A stretch of 64,000 bases of DNA from Ensifer sp. LC163 (GTDB lineage Bacteria; Pseudomonadota; Alphaproteobacteria; Rhizobiales; Rhizobiaceae). This document shows, in pieces, positions 1-8,815 of the stretch (the stretch's first letter is position 1; the number at the start of each line of letters is the position of its first letter). Location of the stretch: NCBI RefSeq assembly GCF_001695855.1, contig NZ_MBSS01000034.1:308567-372566 (forward strand), written 5' to 3'. The notes under the pieces were generated by a model, which was not told the DNA's origin, did not search any database, and was given only the letters and a program-made list of their open reading frames with translations. The position numbers and the translations under genes are program-made.

Positions 1-66
1 TGCATAATTTTATTCTGAAGTCACTTCCGACCGATGCAATTTTGCCAGTGTCGCTCCCGCACTGAT

Positions 67-95
67 CTTGGCAAATCGGAAACGGCTTTGCCAAG
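67..95. other. Inverted repeat upstream of the first gene
   Basis: A perfect 9-bp stem (CTTGGCAAA / TTTGCCAAG) encloses an 11-nt loop. There is no T-run on either side, so it is a poor Rho-independent terminator. It may end the gene left of the window or be an operator. The first 45 bases also look like a decayed copy of the A palindrome found elsewhere in the window (they begin TGCATAATTTTA), but the match is weak. Confidence 0.35.
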
Positions 96-243
96 AGCAT
101 GAGCGGTGCTATTTGCACCAACAGAAGACGCCACGCCTCGAAATCCGGGGTGCGGCGGCATACCTCATGGTGCCGGCTCATTCATATCCGATATTCGGGG
201 AGGGCGGGCGCCTCGTGACAAAACTAAGCCCAGGGATCTCAGC

Positions 244-1398
244 GTGAAGGAAAAGGATCGGCGGTCGAAGAATGCCTCCGTGACGACGGCTAAGGGCCGT
301 GGAGCCGAGGCGCGCGGCGGTGGCCGCCATGAAAAGAAGCGTCCGCCTTTTGCCAAGTCAGGCGAATTCAAAGAACGCGCCGCCGGCCAGGCGACGGCGA
401 GAGCTGCAGTGCCGCGCGAGAAGGCCCCACGCGTGCAACCCGAAAGCGAGGCTCCGGTTCGTGTCATCCCGCGGCGCTCCGGCGACAAGCCGGGCGAACG
501 CGTCCCGCTCATTCTCGAGACTTCAGGCGTTTCCGGATATCATCTGATCGACAGCGGTGCCGGCGAAAAGCTCGAGCAGTACGGACCCTATCGCATCGTG
601 CGCCCTGAGGCGCAGGCGCTCTGGCCGCGAAACTTGCCCGACAGCGTCTGGGAGAACGCCGACGCGATCTTCACCGGCGATACCGACGAGGACGGCATGG
701 GACGCTGGCGCTTTCCCGGTGCCGTTCTTGGCGAGACCTGGCCGATGCAGCTTCTGGGGACGGACTTCCACGGCCGTTTCACCTCCTTCCGCCATGTCGG
801 CGTGTTCCCCGAGCAGCTTGCCCACTGGAGCTGGGTGAAGGATCAGGTGGAGGCGTCCCGCCGCCCCCTGAAGGTCCTCAACCTCTTCGGTTACACCGGG
901 GTCGCCTCGCTGATCGCGGCCAAGGCCGGCGCCGAGGTCACGCATGTCGACGCCTCGAAGAAGGCGATCGGCTGGGCCCGGGAAAACCAGGCGTTGGCGC
1001 GCGCGGAAAAACTGCCGATCCGCTGGATCTGCGACGACGCCATGAAGTTCATCCAGCGCGAGGAACGTCGCGGCAGCCGCTATGACATCATCCTGACCGA
1101 TCCGCCGAAGTTCGGACGCGGCCCGAACGGCGAGGTCTGGCAGCTTTTCGATCACCTGGCCGCGATGCTCGACATCTGCCGCGAAATCCTGTCGCCCGAG
1201 GCACGGGGCCTGGTGCTGACGGCCTATTCGATCCGTGCCAGCTTCTATTCGATCCATGAACTGATGCGCGAGACGATGCGCGGCCGCGGTGGCCGGGTGG
1301 AATCGGGCGAACTCATCATCCGCGAAGGCGGCCTTGACGGCAGGGAGCCGGGAAGGGCGCTTTCGACATCTCTCTTCAGCCGCTGGGTGCCGCAATGA
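244..1398 (+). CDS. Class I SAM-dependent methyltransferase, RlmI/RlmK-like (putative rRNA cytosine methyltransferase)
   Basis: About 384 aa from the GTG at 244, which has AGGGA about 8 bases upstream; an in-frame ATG at 106 would add 46 low-complexity residues. The first 90 or so residues are rich in Lys, Arg and Ala, as in a basic RNA-binding tail. The catalytic half is a Rossmann methyltransferase: the SAM-binding motif VLNLFGYTGVASL lies near residue 210, an acidic VDASKKAIGWA follows, and the DPPKFGRG motif near residue 286 is the [D/N]PP(K/F) signature of RlmI-type 5-methylcytosine enzymes. The gene overlaps the following SpoU methyltransferase by ATGA, so the two are probably co-translated. 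Family assignment is firm; the modified base cannot be read from the sequence. Confidence 0.8.
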   Translation: MKEKDRRSKNASVTTAKGRGAEARGGGRHEKKRPPFAKSGEFKERAAGQATARAAVPREKAPRVQPESEAPVRVIPRRSGDKPGERVPLILETSGVSGYHLIDSGAGEKLEQYGPYRIVRPEAQALWPRNLPDSVWENADAIFTGDTDEDGMGRWRFPGAVLGETWPMQLLGTDFHGRFTSFRHVGVFPEQLAHWSWVKDQVEASRRPLKVLNLFGYTGVASLIAAKAGAEVTHVDASKKAIGWARENQALARAEKLPIRWICDDAMKFIQREERRGSRYDIILTDPPKFGRGPNGEVWQLFDHLAAMLDICREILSPEARGLVLTAYSIRASFYSIHELMRETMRGRGGRVESGELIIREGGLDGREPGRALSTSLFSRWVPQ

Positions 1399-2255
1399 GC
1401 AATGACAGAAGCGAACACGGCGCAGGCCGGGTCGGGCAGGTGAAGGAAGTCACCAGCCTCACCAATCCGATCATCAAGGACATCAAGTTGCTGGCGCAGA
1501 AGAAGCACCGCGACGAGACACGGTCCTTCATGGCCGAAGGCTTGAAGCTGGTGATCGATGCGCTCGATCTCGGCTGGAAGATCAAGACGCTGATCTACGC
1601 CAAGGCAGCCAAGGGCAAGCCGCATGTGGAGCAGGTGGCGGCAAAGACCTTTGCCCGCGGCGGACTGGTGCTGGAAGTCAGCGAAAAGGTGCTTTCGACG
1701 ATCACCCGGCGAGATAATCCGCAGATGGTCGTCGGCATCTTCGAACAGCGCTATCGGGCGCTGAAGGAGATCCGCCCGCAGCTCGGCGAGACCTATGTGG
1801 CGCTCGATCGCGTGCGCGATCCGGGCAATCTCGGCACGATCATCCGCACGGCTGACGCGGCCGGTGCCTCCGGCATCATTCTCGTCGGCGAAACCACGGA
1901 TCCGTTCTCGCTCGAGACGGTGCGTGCGACCATGGGTTCGGTTTTCGCCATGCCGGTCGTGCGCGCCAGCGCCGACGATTTCGTCAAATGGCAGAAGCAG
2001 GCCGGCGTCAAGGTCGTGGCCACGCATCTGGCCGGTTCGGTCGACTACCGGACGATCGACTACAAGTCGAAGCCGGTCGTGCTTCTGATGGGTAACGAGC
2101 AGGCCGGCCTTCCCGAAGAGCTTGCCCGTGAAGCCGGAGCGCTTGCCCGCATTCCGCAGGCAGGCCGCGCCGATTCCCTCAATCTGGCGATCGCCACCGG
2201 CATCATGCTGTTTGAGGCGCGACGCCATCTGCTGGCGCTGGATGCCGGCGCATGA
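1395..2255 (+). CDS. TrmH/SpoU-family RNA 2'-O-methyltransferase
   Basis: 286 aa. An N-terminal substrate-binding domain (about residues 15-120) precedes the SPOUT knot. All three SpoU motifs are visible: [19 protein letters not shown] near residue 140, [15 protein letters not shown] near 225, and [18 protein letters not shown] near 255, which contains the Ser-Leu-Asn that binds SAM in the trefoil knot. Family members methylate the ribose of rRNA (RlmB) or tRNA. The target here is unknown. It starts inside the stop of the upstream methyltransferase and ends inside the start of lspA, so three genes form one tightly coupled transcript. Confidence 0.87.
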   Translation: MSNDRSEHGAGRVGQVKEVTSLTNPIIKDIKLLAQKKHRDETRSFMAEGLKLVIDALDLGWKIKTLIYAKAAKGKPHVEQVAAKTFARGGLVLEVSEKVLSTITRRDNPQMVVGIFEQRYRALKEIRPQLGETYVALDRVRDPGNLGTIIRTADAAGASGIILVGETTDPFSLETVRATMGSVFAMPVVRASADDFVKWQKQAGVKVVATHLAGSVDYRTIDYKSKPVVLLMGNEQAGLPEELAREAGALARIPQAGRADSLNLAIATGIMLFEARRHLLALDAGA

Positions 2256-2743
2256 CCGAAAAGCAGGTGTTGTTTTCCCGGCCGCTGCCGATCGCGGTGT
2301 TCATCGTCCTCGCGCTCGCCGCCGACCAACTGATCAAGTACCTGGTCGAAGCCTATCTACCGTTCAATGAAGCGGTTGCTGTCGTGCCGATGCTGGCGCT
2401 CTACCGCACCTATAATTACGGCGTTGCCTTCTCGATGCTGTCGGGCATGGAAGGCTGGTTCATCGTCGGCATGCGCCTTGTCGTCGTTGCCTTCGTTCTG
2501 TGGCTATGGCGGCGTACGCCGAAGGACAGGTTCTTCGCGCATTTCGGCTATGCCTTGATCATAGCCGGCGCGCTCGGCAACCTCGTCGACCGGCTGATCT
2601 TCGGTTACGTCATCGACTACATCCTCTTCCATACGCAGACGTGGTCCTTCGCCGTCTTCAACCTGGCCGACAGTTTCATCACCGTTGGCGCCGGCGCGAT
2701 AATTCTCGACGAGCTTTTGCAGGCGAAAAAGGCCGACGCTTAA
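2252..2743 (+). CDS. lspA: Lipoprotein signal peptidase (signal peptidase II)
   Basis: 163 aa, the usual length. This inner-membrane aspartyl protease cuts the signal peptide from diacylglyceryl-prolipoproteins, after Lgt and before Lnt (Lnt is encoded at 25385-26980). Four hydrophobic segments are evident. The two catalytic aspartates lie in GNLVDRL (D113) and FNLADS (D140), almost the same positions as D114 and D141 in Escherichia coli. The NYGVAFSM motif near residue 55 is also typical. ATGA overlap with the upstream RNA methyltransferase. Confidence 0.96.
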   Translation: MTEKQVLFSRPLPIAVFIVLALAADQLIKYLVEAYLPFNEAVAVVPMLALYRTYNYGVAFSMLSGMEGWFIVGMRLVVVAFVLWLWRRTPKDRFFAHFGYALIIAGALGNLVDRLIFGYVIDYILFHTQTWSFAVFNLADSFITVGAGAIILDELLQAKKADA

Positions 2744-2799
2744 GATTTTATCGATGCGCTGAAGCCATTCGGAACGCTTGCCATGTTAGCCCGGATGGC

Positions 2800-5067
2800 A
2801 TGAGCGAGCCGTCACGATTGCTAGAGCAGATCGAATCCGGTTTCGGTGCGGGAGCCCGAGCCAGTGGTGCGATACCTGTCGCCGGCATGGCGGATGGCAC
2901 AACGGCGATGTCGAAGCCCGCGGTGTCGGCATACTCCTTGCGCCGCCTGTCGCTGGCATCTCTCGGCGTAATCGCCTCCGGCCTCGTGCTTGCGCTCGGT
3001 ATTGCCGCCGGTCTCTACCTGTTTTCCGCGGCGGTTGCGGCGGCCGGCCTTGCGGGCGTGCTGCTCCTGATTGCCGATGGCATCAGGGCGGTCGACGGCG
3101 ACAGGCTGAGCGTGGAAGCCAGGCAGGACGGCGACTGGGATCGCCTGGAAACCTCGACCCTGCTTTCGACCATTCATGATGCGCTCGGAGACCTTGCGAT
3201 CATGCGTGGCATGGATGGCAAGATTGTCCATGCCAATGCGGCCTTTCATCGGGCCTGCGGCCTCGACGATGCCAGGGGGCTCACCTGCGCCGCCATCGGC
3301 CTGAACTTTGAGCCGAAGATCGAACCCAATCACTACCTCGTGCGGATCACCGCGCCCGAGGGCCTCCGCCTCTACGATTGGCACGACGTCATCGCCCGGG
3401 ATCCGGCCAGCGGACGACTGATGCGCCACAGCATCGCGCGCGACGTGACGGAGGAGGCCCGTGCCGCGCGTGAACGCGAAGACGCGCGGCGCCGCGCCGA
3501 AGAGGCAAGCCAGGCGAAATCGCGCTTGCTCGCAACCGTCAGCCATGAGATCCGCACACCGCTTTCCGGCATTCTCGGCATGAGCCACCTGCTCGGCCAG
3601 ACCCGGCTGTCGAGCGAGCAGAAGAACTATCTGGCCGGCATGCAGCAATCCGGCCATGCCCTGGTACAGCTTGTCGAGGACCTGATCGATTTCTCGTCGC
3701 TGTCGGCCGGGCGGTTCCAGTTCCGTCCTTCGCGACAGGATCCGCGCGGCGTCATCGAGAGCGTCGTCGAGATGCTCTCCAATCGCGCGCATGAGAAGGG
3801 CATCGAGATCGGGGCAACCGTGACGGCCGACGTGCCGGCGTTGATGGAGTTCGACGCGGCGCGCCTGCGCCAGGTGCTATTCAATGTCATCGGCAATGCG
3901 GTGAAGTTCACGGAGGTAGGCGGCGTCTTCGTCAGTGCCGACATCATCGAGGATTGTGTGCGCATCCTCATCGACGACACCGGTCCGGGCATGTCGGGCG
4001 ACGAACTGAAGCGCATCTTCGACGAGTTCGAGCAGGCCGGCAATGACGAGCAGCGCGCCAAGGGCACCGGGCTCGGACTGGCGATCTCGCGCCGGATCAT
4101 GCAGGCCTGCGGCGGCAGCCTGACGGCGTCGAGCGCGCCCGGCCGCGGCAGCCGCTTCGAGATTCGCCTGCCGCTTGCCGAAGTCGAGCGGGTAACGCCG
4201 GAACGACGCCTGAGGCTCGCCCGATCGCACGTGCTGGTGATGGCGCCGGATGGGCCGGCGTCCGCAGCGCTCTCTGCCACCATCGCCACGCTCGGCGGAC
4301 GCTGCCACCGGGCAACGACGCTGGCGGCCGCGCAGAATGTCATCTCGGATGTTCTCTCCGGCGGTGCGCCATTGACCGACATCATTGTGGACCATCGCCA
4401 CGCCGACCAGTTCAAGCAGCTTCTCGCCCTGCAGCCGGCCGTCGCCCGCCTCGACGTCCGCCGGACCTATCTGATCAACCCGGAGGAGCGGAACACCCAT
4501 CCGGTCGACCAGATGGACGGTTACGAGGCCTGGCTGATCCGCCCCTTGCGCGAGAAGTCGCTGGTCGAAGTGCTGCTGGGGCGATTGAAGGGCATCGAGA
4601 AGCGCGACGCCATCAATGACAACCGGCCGATCCTTCGCGAAGAGCCGACGATTGCTCCGGTCAAGTCGAGCCCGCGCGGCATCCTGTTGGCGGAGGACGA
4701 TCCGGTGAATGCGCTGATCGTACGCACCGTCTTGGAGCGCGCGGGACAGACCGTCCGGTTGGTGACCGATTTTGGCGCCGTCGATCAGATCCTTTCCGGG
4801 GCCGGCGATCAGGCCCAGCCGATACCGGAACTGATCGTCACCGATCTCAACATGCCGGGCGGCGACGGATTTTCGATGCTGAAACGCCTGCGTGAGAACG
4901 AGGCGAGGGGATCGGAACGACGTCTTCCGGTGGTCGTGCTGACATCGGATGCGCGCCTGGAGATCAAAGACAGGCTCGTCGCGGCCGGTGCTGATGTCGT
5001 GTTGCCGAAGCCGGCCGATCCGCAGCGGCTGATGGCGGAAATCGGCCGCCTGCTTGAGATACGCTAA
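2800..5067 (+). CDS. Hybrid sensor histidine kinase with PAS domain, pseudo-receiver and C-terminal receiver
   Basis: About 755 aa from the ATG at 2800; an open frame extends back to 2500 but overlaps lspA, and no strong Shine-Dalgarno marks any start. Order: a hydrophobic pair near residues 52-95 (two membrane helices with almost no periplasmic loop), a PAS-like region around 125-215, a coiled coil, HisKA with phospho-acceptor H249 in VSHEIRTPL, an HATPase domain (N box NVIGNAVKF, DDTGPGM, GTGLGLAIS), a degenerate receiver-like segment at about 470-605, and a full C-terminal receiver with D682 (VTDLNMPG) and the KP pair near 730. With so little outside the membrane it probably senses an internal or membrane cue. 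No cognate regulator lies beside it. It follows lspA by 56 bases. Confidence 0.85.
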   Translation: MSEPSRLLEQIESGFGAGARASGAIPVAGMADGTTAMSKPAVSAYSLRRLSLASLGVIASGLVLALGIAAGLYLFSAAVAAAGLAGVLLLIADGIRAVDGDRLSVEARQDGDWDRLETSTLLSTIHDALGDLAIMRGMDGKIVHANAAFHRACGLDDARGLTCAAIGLNFEPKIEPNHYLVRITAPEGLRLYDWHDVIARDPASGRLMRHSIARDVTEEARAAREREDARRRAEEASQAKSRLLATVSHEIRTPLSGILGMSHLLGQTRLSSEQKNYLAGMQQSGHALVQLVEDLIDFSSLSAGRFQFRPSRQDPRGVIESVVEMLSNRAHEKGIEIGATVTADVPALMEFDAARLRQVLFNVIGNAVKFTEVGGVFVSADIIEDCVRILIDDTGPGMSGDELKRIFDEFEQAGNDEQRAKGTGLGLAISRRIMQACGGSLTASSAPGRGSRFEIRLPLAEVERVTPERRLRLARSHVLVMAPDGPASAALSATIATLGGRCHRATTLAAAQNVISDVLSGGAPLTDIIVDHRHADQFKQLLALQPAVARLDVRRTYLINPEERNTHPVDQMDGYEAWLIRPLREKSLVEVLLGRLKGIEKRDAINDNRPILREEPTIAPVKSSPRGILLAEDDPVNALIVRTVLERAGQTVRLVTDFGAVDQILSGAGDQAQPIPELIVTDLNMPGGDGFSMLKRLRENEARGSERRLPVVVLTSDARLEIKDRLVAAGADVVLPKPADPQRLMAEIGRLLEIR

Positions 5068-5178
5068 GCGCTCAAGTCGTAACGGTGTCAACGCCAGAGC
5101 AGGGGTTGTATGCCGTTTTCATGTCACTATGTTGTTGCAGAAACGTGGTCTAAGCCCGGCAGATATGAATGATTCGGG

Positions 5179-6078
5179 ATGACGCGGATGACGATCGAGC
5201 TTCTGGATTCGACGAGCGTGGTAGACACTTCTCAGGCTTGCGTCGGCAAGACAATGACCGCTCCGGCGACCGACGTTCTCGGCCGAATAGCCAATCTTGA
5301 GACCCGGCTTGCACGCACCGCATCGGAGATCGATGCGGCGCAGGCGGTGCGTTACAAGGTCTTCGTCGAGGAAATGCAGGCGCAGGTCGGCCCTGACCTT
5401 GATCGCCGCAAGCGCGATGTCGACAGCTGGGATGCGATCTGCGACCATCTGCTTGTGCTGGACACGGCGATCGAGGGTGATCCGGAGGACCAGATCGTCG
5501 GCACCTATCGCCTGCTGCGCCAGGATGTGGCCGAGCGCGCCGGCGGCTTCTACTCCGCTTCGGAATTCGATGTCGGCGCACTTCTTTCCCGCCATCCGAG
5601 CAAGCGCTTCATGGAGCTCGGTCGCTCCTGCGTGCTGCCGGATTACCGCACGAAGCGCACGGTGGAGCTGCTTTGGCAGGGCAACTGGGCCTACGCGCTC
5701 AGATACGGCGTCGATGCCATGTTTGGCTGCGGCTCGTTCCCGGGCGTCGTGCCGGCCGAGCATGCGCTGGCGCTTTCCTTCCTTCACCACAATATCCGGG
5801 CGCGCGACGAATGGGCCGTCAGCGCCCGCCCCGAACTGCACCGGACCATGGACATGATGCCGGTCGAGGCCATCAATCCGAAGAAGGCGCTGGCTGCCTT
5901 GCCGCCGCTGATCAAGGGCTACATGCGTCTCGGGGCCATGGTCGGCGACGGCGCCGTGGTCGACCATGCATTCCGCACCACCGACGTTCTCATCGTTCTG
6001 CCGATCAGCAATATCTCCGGCCGCTACCTCAATTACTACGGTGCGGATGCCGGGCGGTTTGCCACATCGGTATCCTGA
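5179..6078 (+). CDS. olsB: Ornithine lipid synthesis N-acyltransferase OlsB (lyso-ornithine lipid synthase)
   Basis: 299 aa with a GNAT-like acyltransferase fold. OlsB transfers a 3-hydroxyacyl chain from acyl carrier protein to the alpha-amino group of ornithine, giving lyso-ornithine lipid, the first step of this phosphorus-free membrane lipid. Family features visible: AVRYKVFVEEM near residue 56, CDHLLVLD, GTYRLLRQ and MELGRSCVLPDYRTKRTVELLW around 147-168. The partner acyltransferase olsA lies about 14 kb downstream, and olsB next to tme matches Sinorhizobium meliloti as I recall it. Start chosen at 5179; an in-frame ATG at 5188 is equally plausible. In S. meliloti this gene is induced by phosphate starvation, but I could not identify a convincing PHO box here. 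Confidence 0.88.
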   Translation: MTRMTIELLDSTSVVDTSQACVGKTMTAPATDVLGRIANLETRLARTASEIDAAQAVRYKVFVEEMQAQVGPDLDRRKRDVDSWDAICDHLLVLDTAIEGDPEDQIVGTYRLLRQDVAERAGGFYSASEFDVGALLSRHPSKRFMELGRSCVLPDYRTKRTVELLWQGNWAYALRYGVDAMFGCGSFPGVVPAEHALALSFLHHNIRARDEWAVSARPELHRTMDMMPVEAINPKKALAALPPLIKGYMRLGAMVGDGAVVDHAFRTTDVLIVLPISNISGRYLNYYGADAGRFATSVS

Positions 6079-6426
6079 CAGGCGCTCGACGCAGTTAACC
6101 AGATATTAAGGATGGGTTTGACTTTCGATCCTGAAAGAGCGGATAGTCTTGCCAAGAAGTATTTTGGTTTCATGACGAAAGAGTAGAATAAATAACGGAG
6201 AGAACCGCCAGCTTCATATGAGATTGGCGTATATTGCGCTCTATCTCCATATTGTTTTCATCGCAGTGGAAGTAATTCTTCCATTGTGTATTGAGCTCGC
6301 CCCCTTTCCCAAGGGTGTCGAGCTCTTCTTTTGTGCGCAGATCCATGCGGTTTCTGCATCGACTCGACACACCCTGTTCGCCGATGGAGCAGGGTGTGTC
6401 CCGAAATCGGACAGCGGCTGCCGAAT
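6079..6426. other. Low-GC intergenic region between convergent olsB and tme
   Basis: 348 bases clearly richer in A+T than the neighbours, especially 6100-6330. Two overlapping short open frames (66 aa on the minus strand, 75 aa on the plus strand) have no recognisable product, no good ribosome-binding site and unusual codon use, so I do not call them genes. The only structured element is the inverted repeat at 6366-6400. Confidence 0.4.
6366..6400 (-). terminator. Inverted repeat downstream of tme
   Basis: A perfect 11-bp stem (GACACACCCTG / CAGGGTGTGTC) with a 13-nt loop lies 27 bases past the tme stop. It has no U-tract in the direction of tme transcription, so termination here is plausible but not certain. 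Confidence 0.45.
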
Positions 6427-8712
6427 TTACATTCCGGCGTTGTAGGCGGCGATTGCCGCCATGTTGACGATGTCGGAATCCTTCGCCGACATCGAAACGA
6501 TCTGCACCGATTTGTCGAAGCCGACGAGCAGTGGCCCGATAACGGTCGAGCCGCCGAGCTCCTGCAGCATCTTGGTCGAGATCGACGCGGAGTGGAACGC
6601 CGGCATGACGAGCACGTTGGCCGTGCCCGAAAGCCGGCAGAACGGATACTGTTCCATTACCCGCGAATTGAGCGCCACGTCGGCGGCCATCTCGCCGTCA
6701 TATTCGAAGTCGACGCGGCGCTTGTCGAGAATGTTGACCGCCTCGCGGACCCGCTCGGAGCGTTCGCCCGAGGGGTGGCCGAAGGTCGAATAGGCCAGCA
6801 TCGCCACCCGCGGCACGTAGCCGAGGCGCTTGGCGAGACCGGCTGCTTCCTCGGCGATATCGGCGAGTTCTTCGGAAGACGGCATGTCGTGTACGGCCGT
6901 GTCGGCCACCAGCACGGTGCGGCCGCGGCAGAGCGCGATTGACACGCCGATGACCCGGTGGCCCGGCTTCGGATCGATGCAGCGGCGCACGTCCTCGAGC
7001 GCCGTCGAATAGTTGCGGGTGATGCCCGTGACCATGCCGTCGGCATCCCCAAGCGCGACCATGCAGGCGGCGAAGTGGTTGCGGTCGTTGTTGATCAGGC
7101 GCTGGGCATCGCGGAACAGGTAGCCCTTTCGCTGCAGCCTTGCGTAGAGATAGTCGGTATAGGCGCCGACCCGCTTGGAAAGCCGGGCGTTGACGATCTG
7201 GATGCCGGGGCGGTCGAGATCGATGCCCTCGCGCTCCGCTGTGTCGCGCATCCGCTCCTCGCGGCCGAGCAGGATCGCGGTGCCGAGCTGCTGGTTGGCA
7301 TAGGAGATCGCCGAGCGCATGACCTGCACTTCTTCGCCTTCGGCAAAGACGATGCGCTTCGGCTGGCGCCGCACGCGCTCATAGATCCGCTGCAGGGTCG
7401 AGGCGATCGGGTCGCGGCGGGCGGAGAGCTGGCGGCCATAGGCTTCGAGATCGGTGATCGGCTTGCGCGCGACGCCGGTTTCCATCGCCGCCTTGGCGAC
7501 AGCCATCGGGATCGCCGAGATCAGCCGCGGATCGAAGGGAACCGGGATGATGTACTGCGCCCCGAAGCGCGGCCGGTTGCCCTGGTAGGCCGCCGCGACA
7601 TCGTCCGGCACGTCTTCCTTGGCAAGGCTTGCGAGCGCTTCTGCCGCGGCGATCTTCATCGCATCGTTGATCGTCGAGGCGCGCACGTCGAGCGCGCCGC
7701 GGAAGATGTAGGGGAAGCCGAGCACGTTGTTGACCTGGTTCGGGTAGTCCGAACGGCCGGTCGCGACGATTGCGTCGTCACGGATGCGGGCGACCTCCTC
7801 AGGGGTGATTTCCGGGTCCGGGTTGGCCATGGCGAAGATGATCGGCCGCGGCGCCATCGAGCGGACCATGTCCTCGGACAGCGCGCCCTTGGCAGAAAGG
7901 CCAAAGACCACGTCGGCGCCGTCGAGCGCTTCGGCAAGCGTGCGCCGGTCGGTCTCGACGGCATGCGCCGATTTCCACTGGTTCATGCCTTCGGTGCGGC
8001 CCTGGAAGATCACGCCCTTGGTGTCGCACAGGATGACGTTTTCCGGGTTGAAGCCCATCGCCTTGATGAGTTCGATGCAGGCGATGGCCGCAGCCCCGGC
8101 ACCGTTGCAGACGAGCTTGGTGGTCTTGAAGTCGCGGCCGGTCAGCGCCAGCGCGTTGATGAGGCCGGCAGCGGCGATGATCGCGGTGCCGTGCTGGTCG
8201 TCATGGAACACCGGAATGTCCATGACCTCGCGCAGTTTCTGCTCGATGATGAAACAGTCCGGTGCCTTGATGTCCTCGAGATTGATGCCGCCGAAGGAGG
8301 GGCCGAGGAAGCGCACGCAGTTGACGAACTCGTCGACATTTTCGGTGTCGACCTCAAGGTCGATCGAGTCGACGTCGGCAAAGCGCTTGAACAGCACCGC
8401 CTTGCCTTCCATGACCGGCTTGGAGGCGAGCGCCCCGAGATTGCCGAGGCCGAGGATGGCGGTGCCGTTGGAAATGACCGCGACCATGTTGCCGCGCGTC
8501 GTGTAGTCGTAAGCGGTGGCGGGGTCGTCGGCGATCGCCTTGACCGGTACGGCAACGCCGGGCGAATAGGCAAGCGACAGGTCGCGCTGCGTGGCCATGG
8601 CCTTGGTGGGGGAAATCTCCAGCTTTCCGGGACGACCCTGCGAGTGAAAATCGAGTGCTTCCTGCGCGGTGACGCTCGTCATTGTGCGATCGGTCTTGTC
8701 GGTGGCCGGCAT
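6427..8712 (-). CDS. tme: NADP-dependent malic enzyme with C-terminal phosphotransacetylase-like domain
   Basis: 761 aa. Oxidatively decarboxylates malate to pyruvate with NADP. An N-terminal malic enzyme core (about residues 15-430; LAYSPGVAVP, the metal-binding DIPVFHDDQHGTA near 165 and the nucleotide fold VCNGAGAAAIACIELI near 205) is followed by a phosphotransacetylase-like domain (about 440-761) that probably regulates rather than catalyses. This chimeric layout is typical of the rhizobial pair Dme (NAD, about 770 aa) and Tme (NADP, about 761 aa). Length and location between olsB and mutS match Tme of Sinorhizobium meliloti as I know it. Divergent from mutS across a 103-bp promoter region. 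Cofactor preference is inferred from orthology, not from residues. Confidence 0.92.
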   Translation of the reverse strand: MPATDKTDRTMTSVTAQEALDFHSQGRPGKLEISPTKAMATQRDLSLAYSPGVAVPVKAIADDPATAYDYTTRGNMVAVISNGTAILGLGNLGALASKPVMEGKAVLFKRFADVDSIDLEVDTENVDEFVNCVRFLGPSFGGINLEDIKAPDCFIIEQKLREVMDIPVFHDDQHGTAIIAAAGLINALALTGRDFKTTKLVCNGAGAAAIACIELIKAMGFNPENVILCDTKGVIFQGRTEGMNQWKSAHAVETDRRTLAEALDGADVVFGLSAKGALSEDMVRSMAPRPIIFAMANPDPEITPEEVARIRDDAIVATGRSDYPNQVNNVLGFPYIFRGALDVRASTINDAMKIAAAEALASLAKEDVPDDVAAAYQGNRPRFGAQYIIPVPFDPRLISAIPMAVAKAAMETGVARKPITDLEAYGRQLSARRDPIASTLQRIYERVRRQPKRIVFAEGEEVQVMRSAISYANQQLGTAILLGREERMRDTAEREGIDLDRPGIQIVNARLSKRVGAYTDYLYARLQRKGYLFRDAQRLINNDRNHFAACMVALGDADGMVTGITRNYSTALEDVRRCIDPKPGHRVIGVSIALCRGRTVLVADTAVHDMPSSEELADIAEEAAGLAKRLGYVPRVAMLAYSTFGHPSGERSERVREAVNILDKRRVDFEYDGEMAADVALNSRVMEQYPFCRLSGTANVLVMPAFHSASISTKMLQELGGSTVIGPLLVGFDKSVQIVSMSAKDSDIVNMAAIAAYNAGM

Positions 8713-8815
8713 GTTTCCTCTATCCTCCTGTGGGCGACCCTATCGGGGCGCCTCTTTATGGTTGTCGTCTATAATTGCTTGCGGATAGTGTGCCATCTCT
8801 TTTTTCGGGACAATC

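Noticed and set aside
2500..2799. N-terminal extension of the hybrid kinase
   Set aside because: It lies out of frame over the end of lspA, contains no conserved sequence and would place the kinase start inside another gene.
6218..6445. 75-aa open frame in the A+T-rich gap before tme
   Set aside because: No ribosome-binding site, no family resemblance, and it runs into the tme coding region on the opposite strand.
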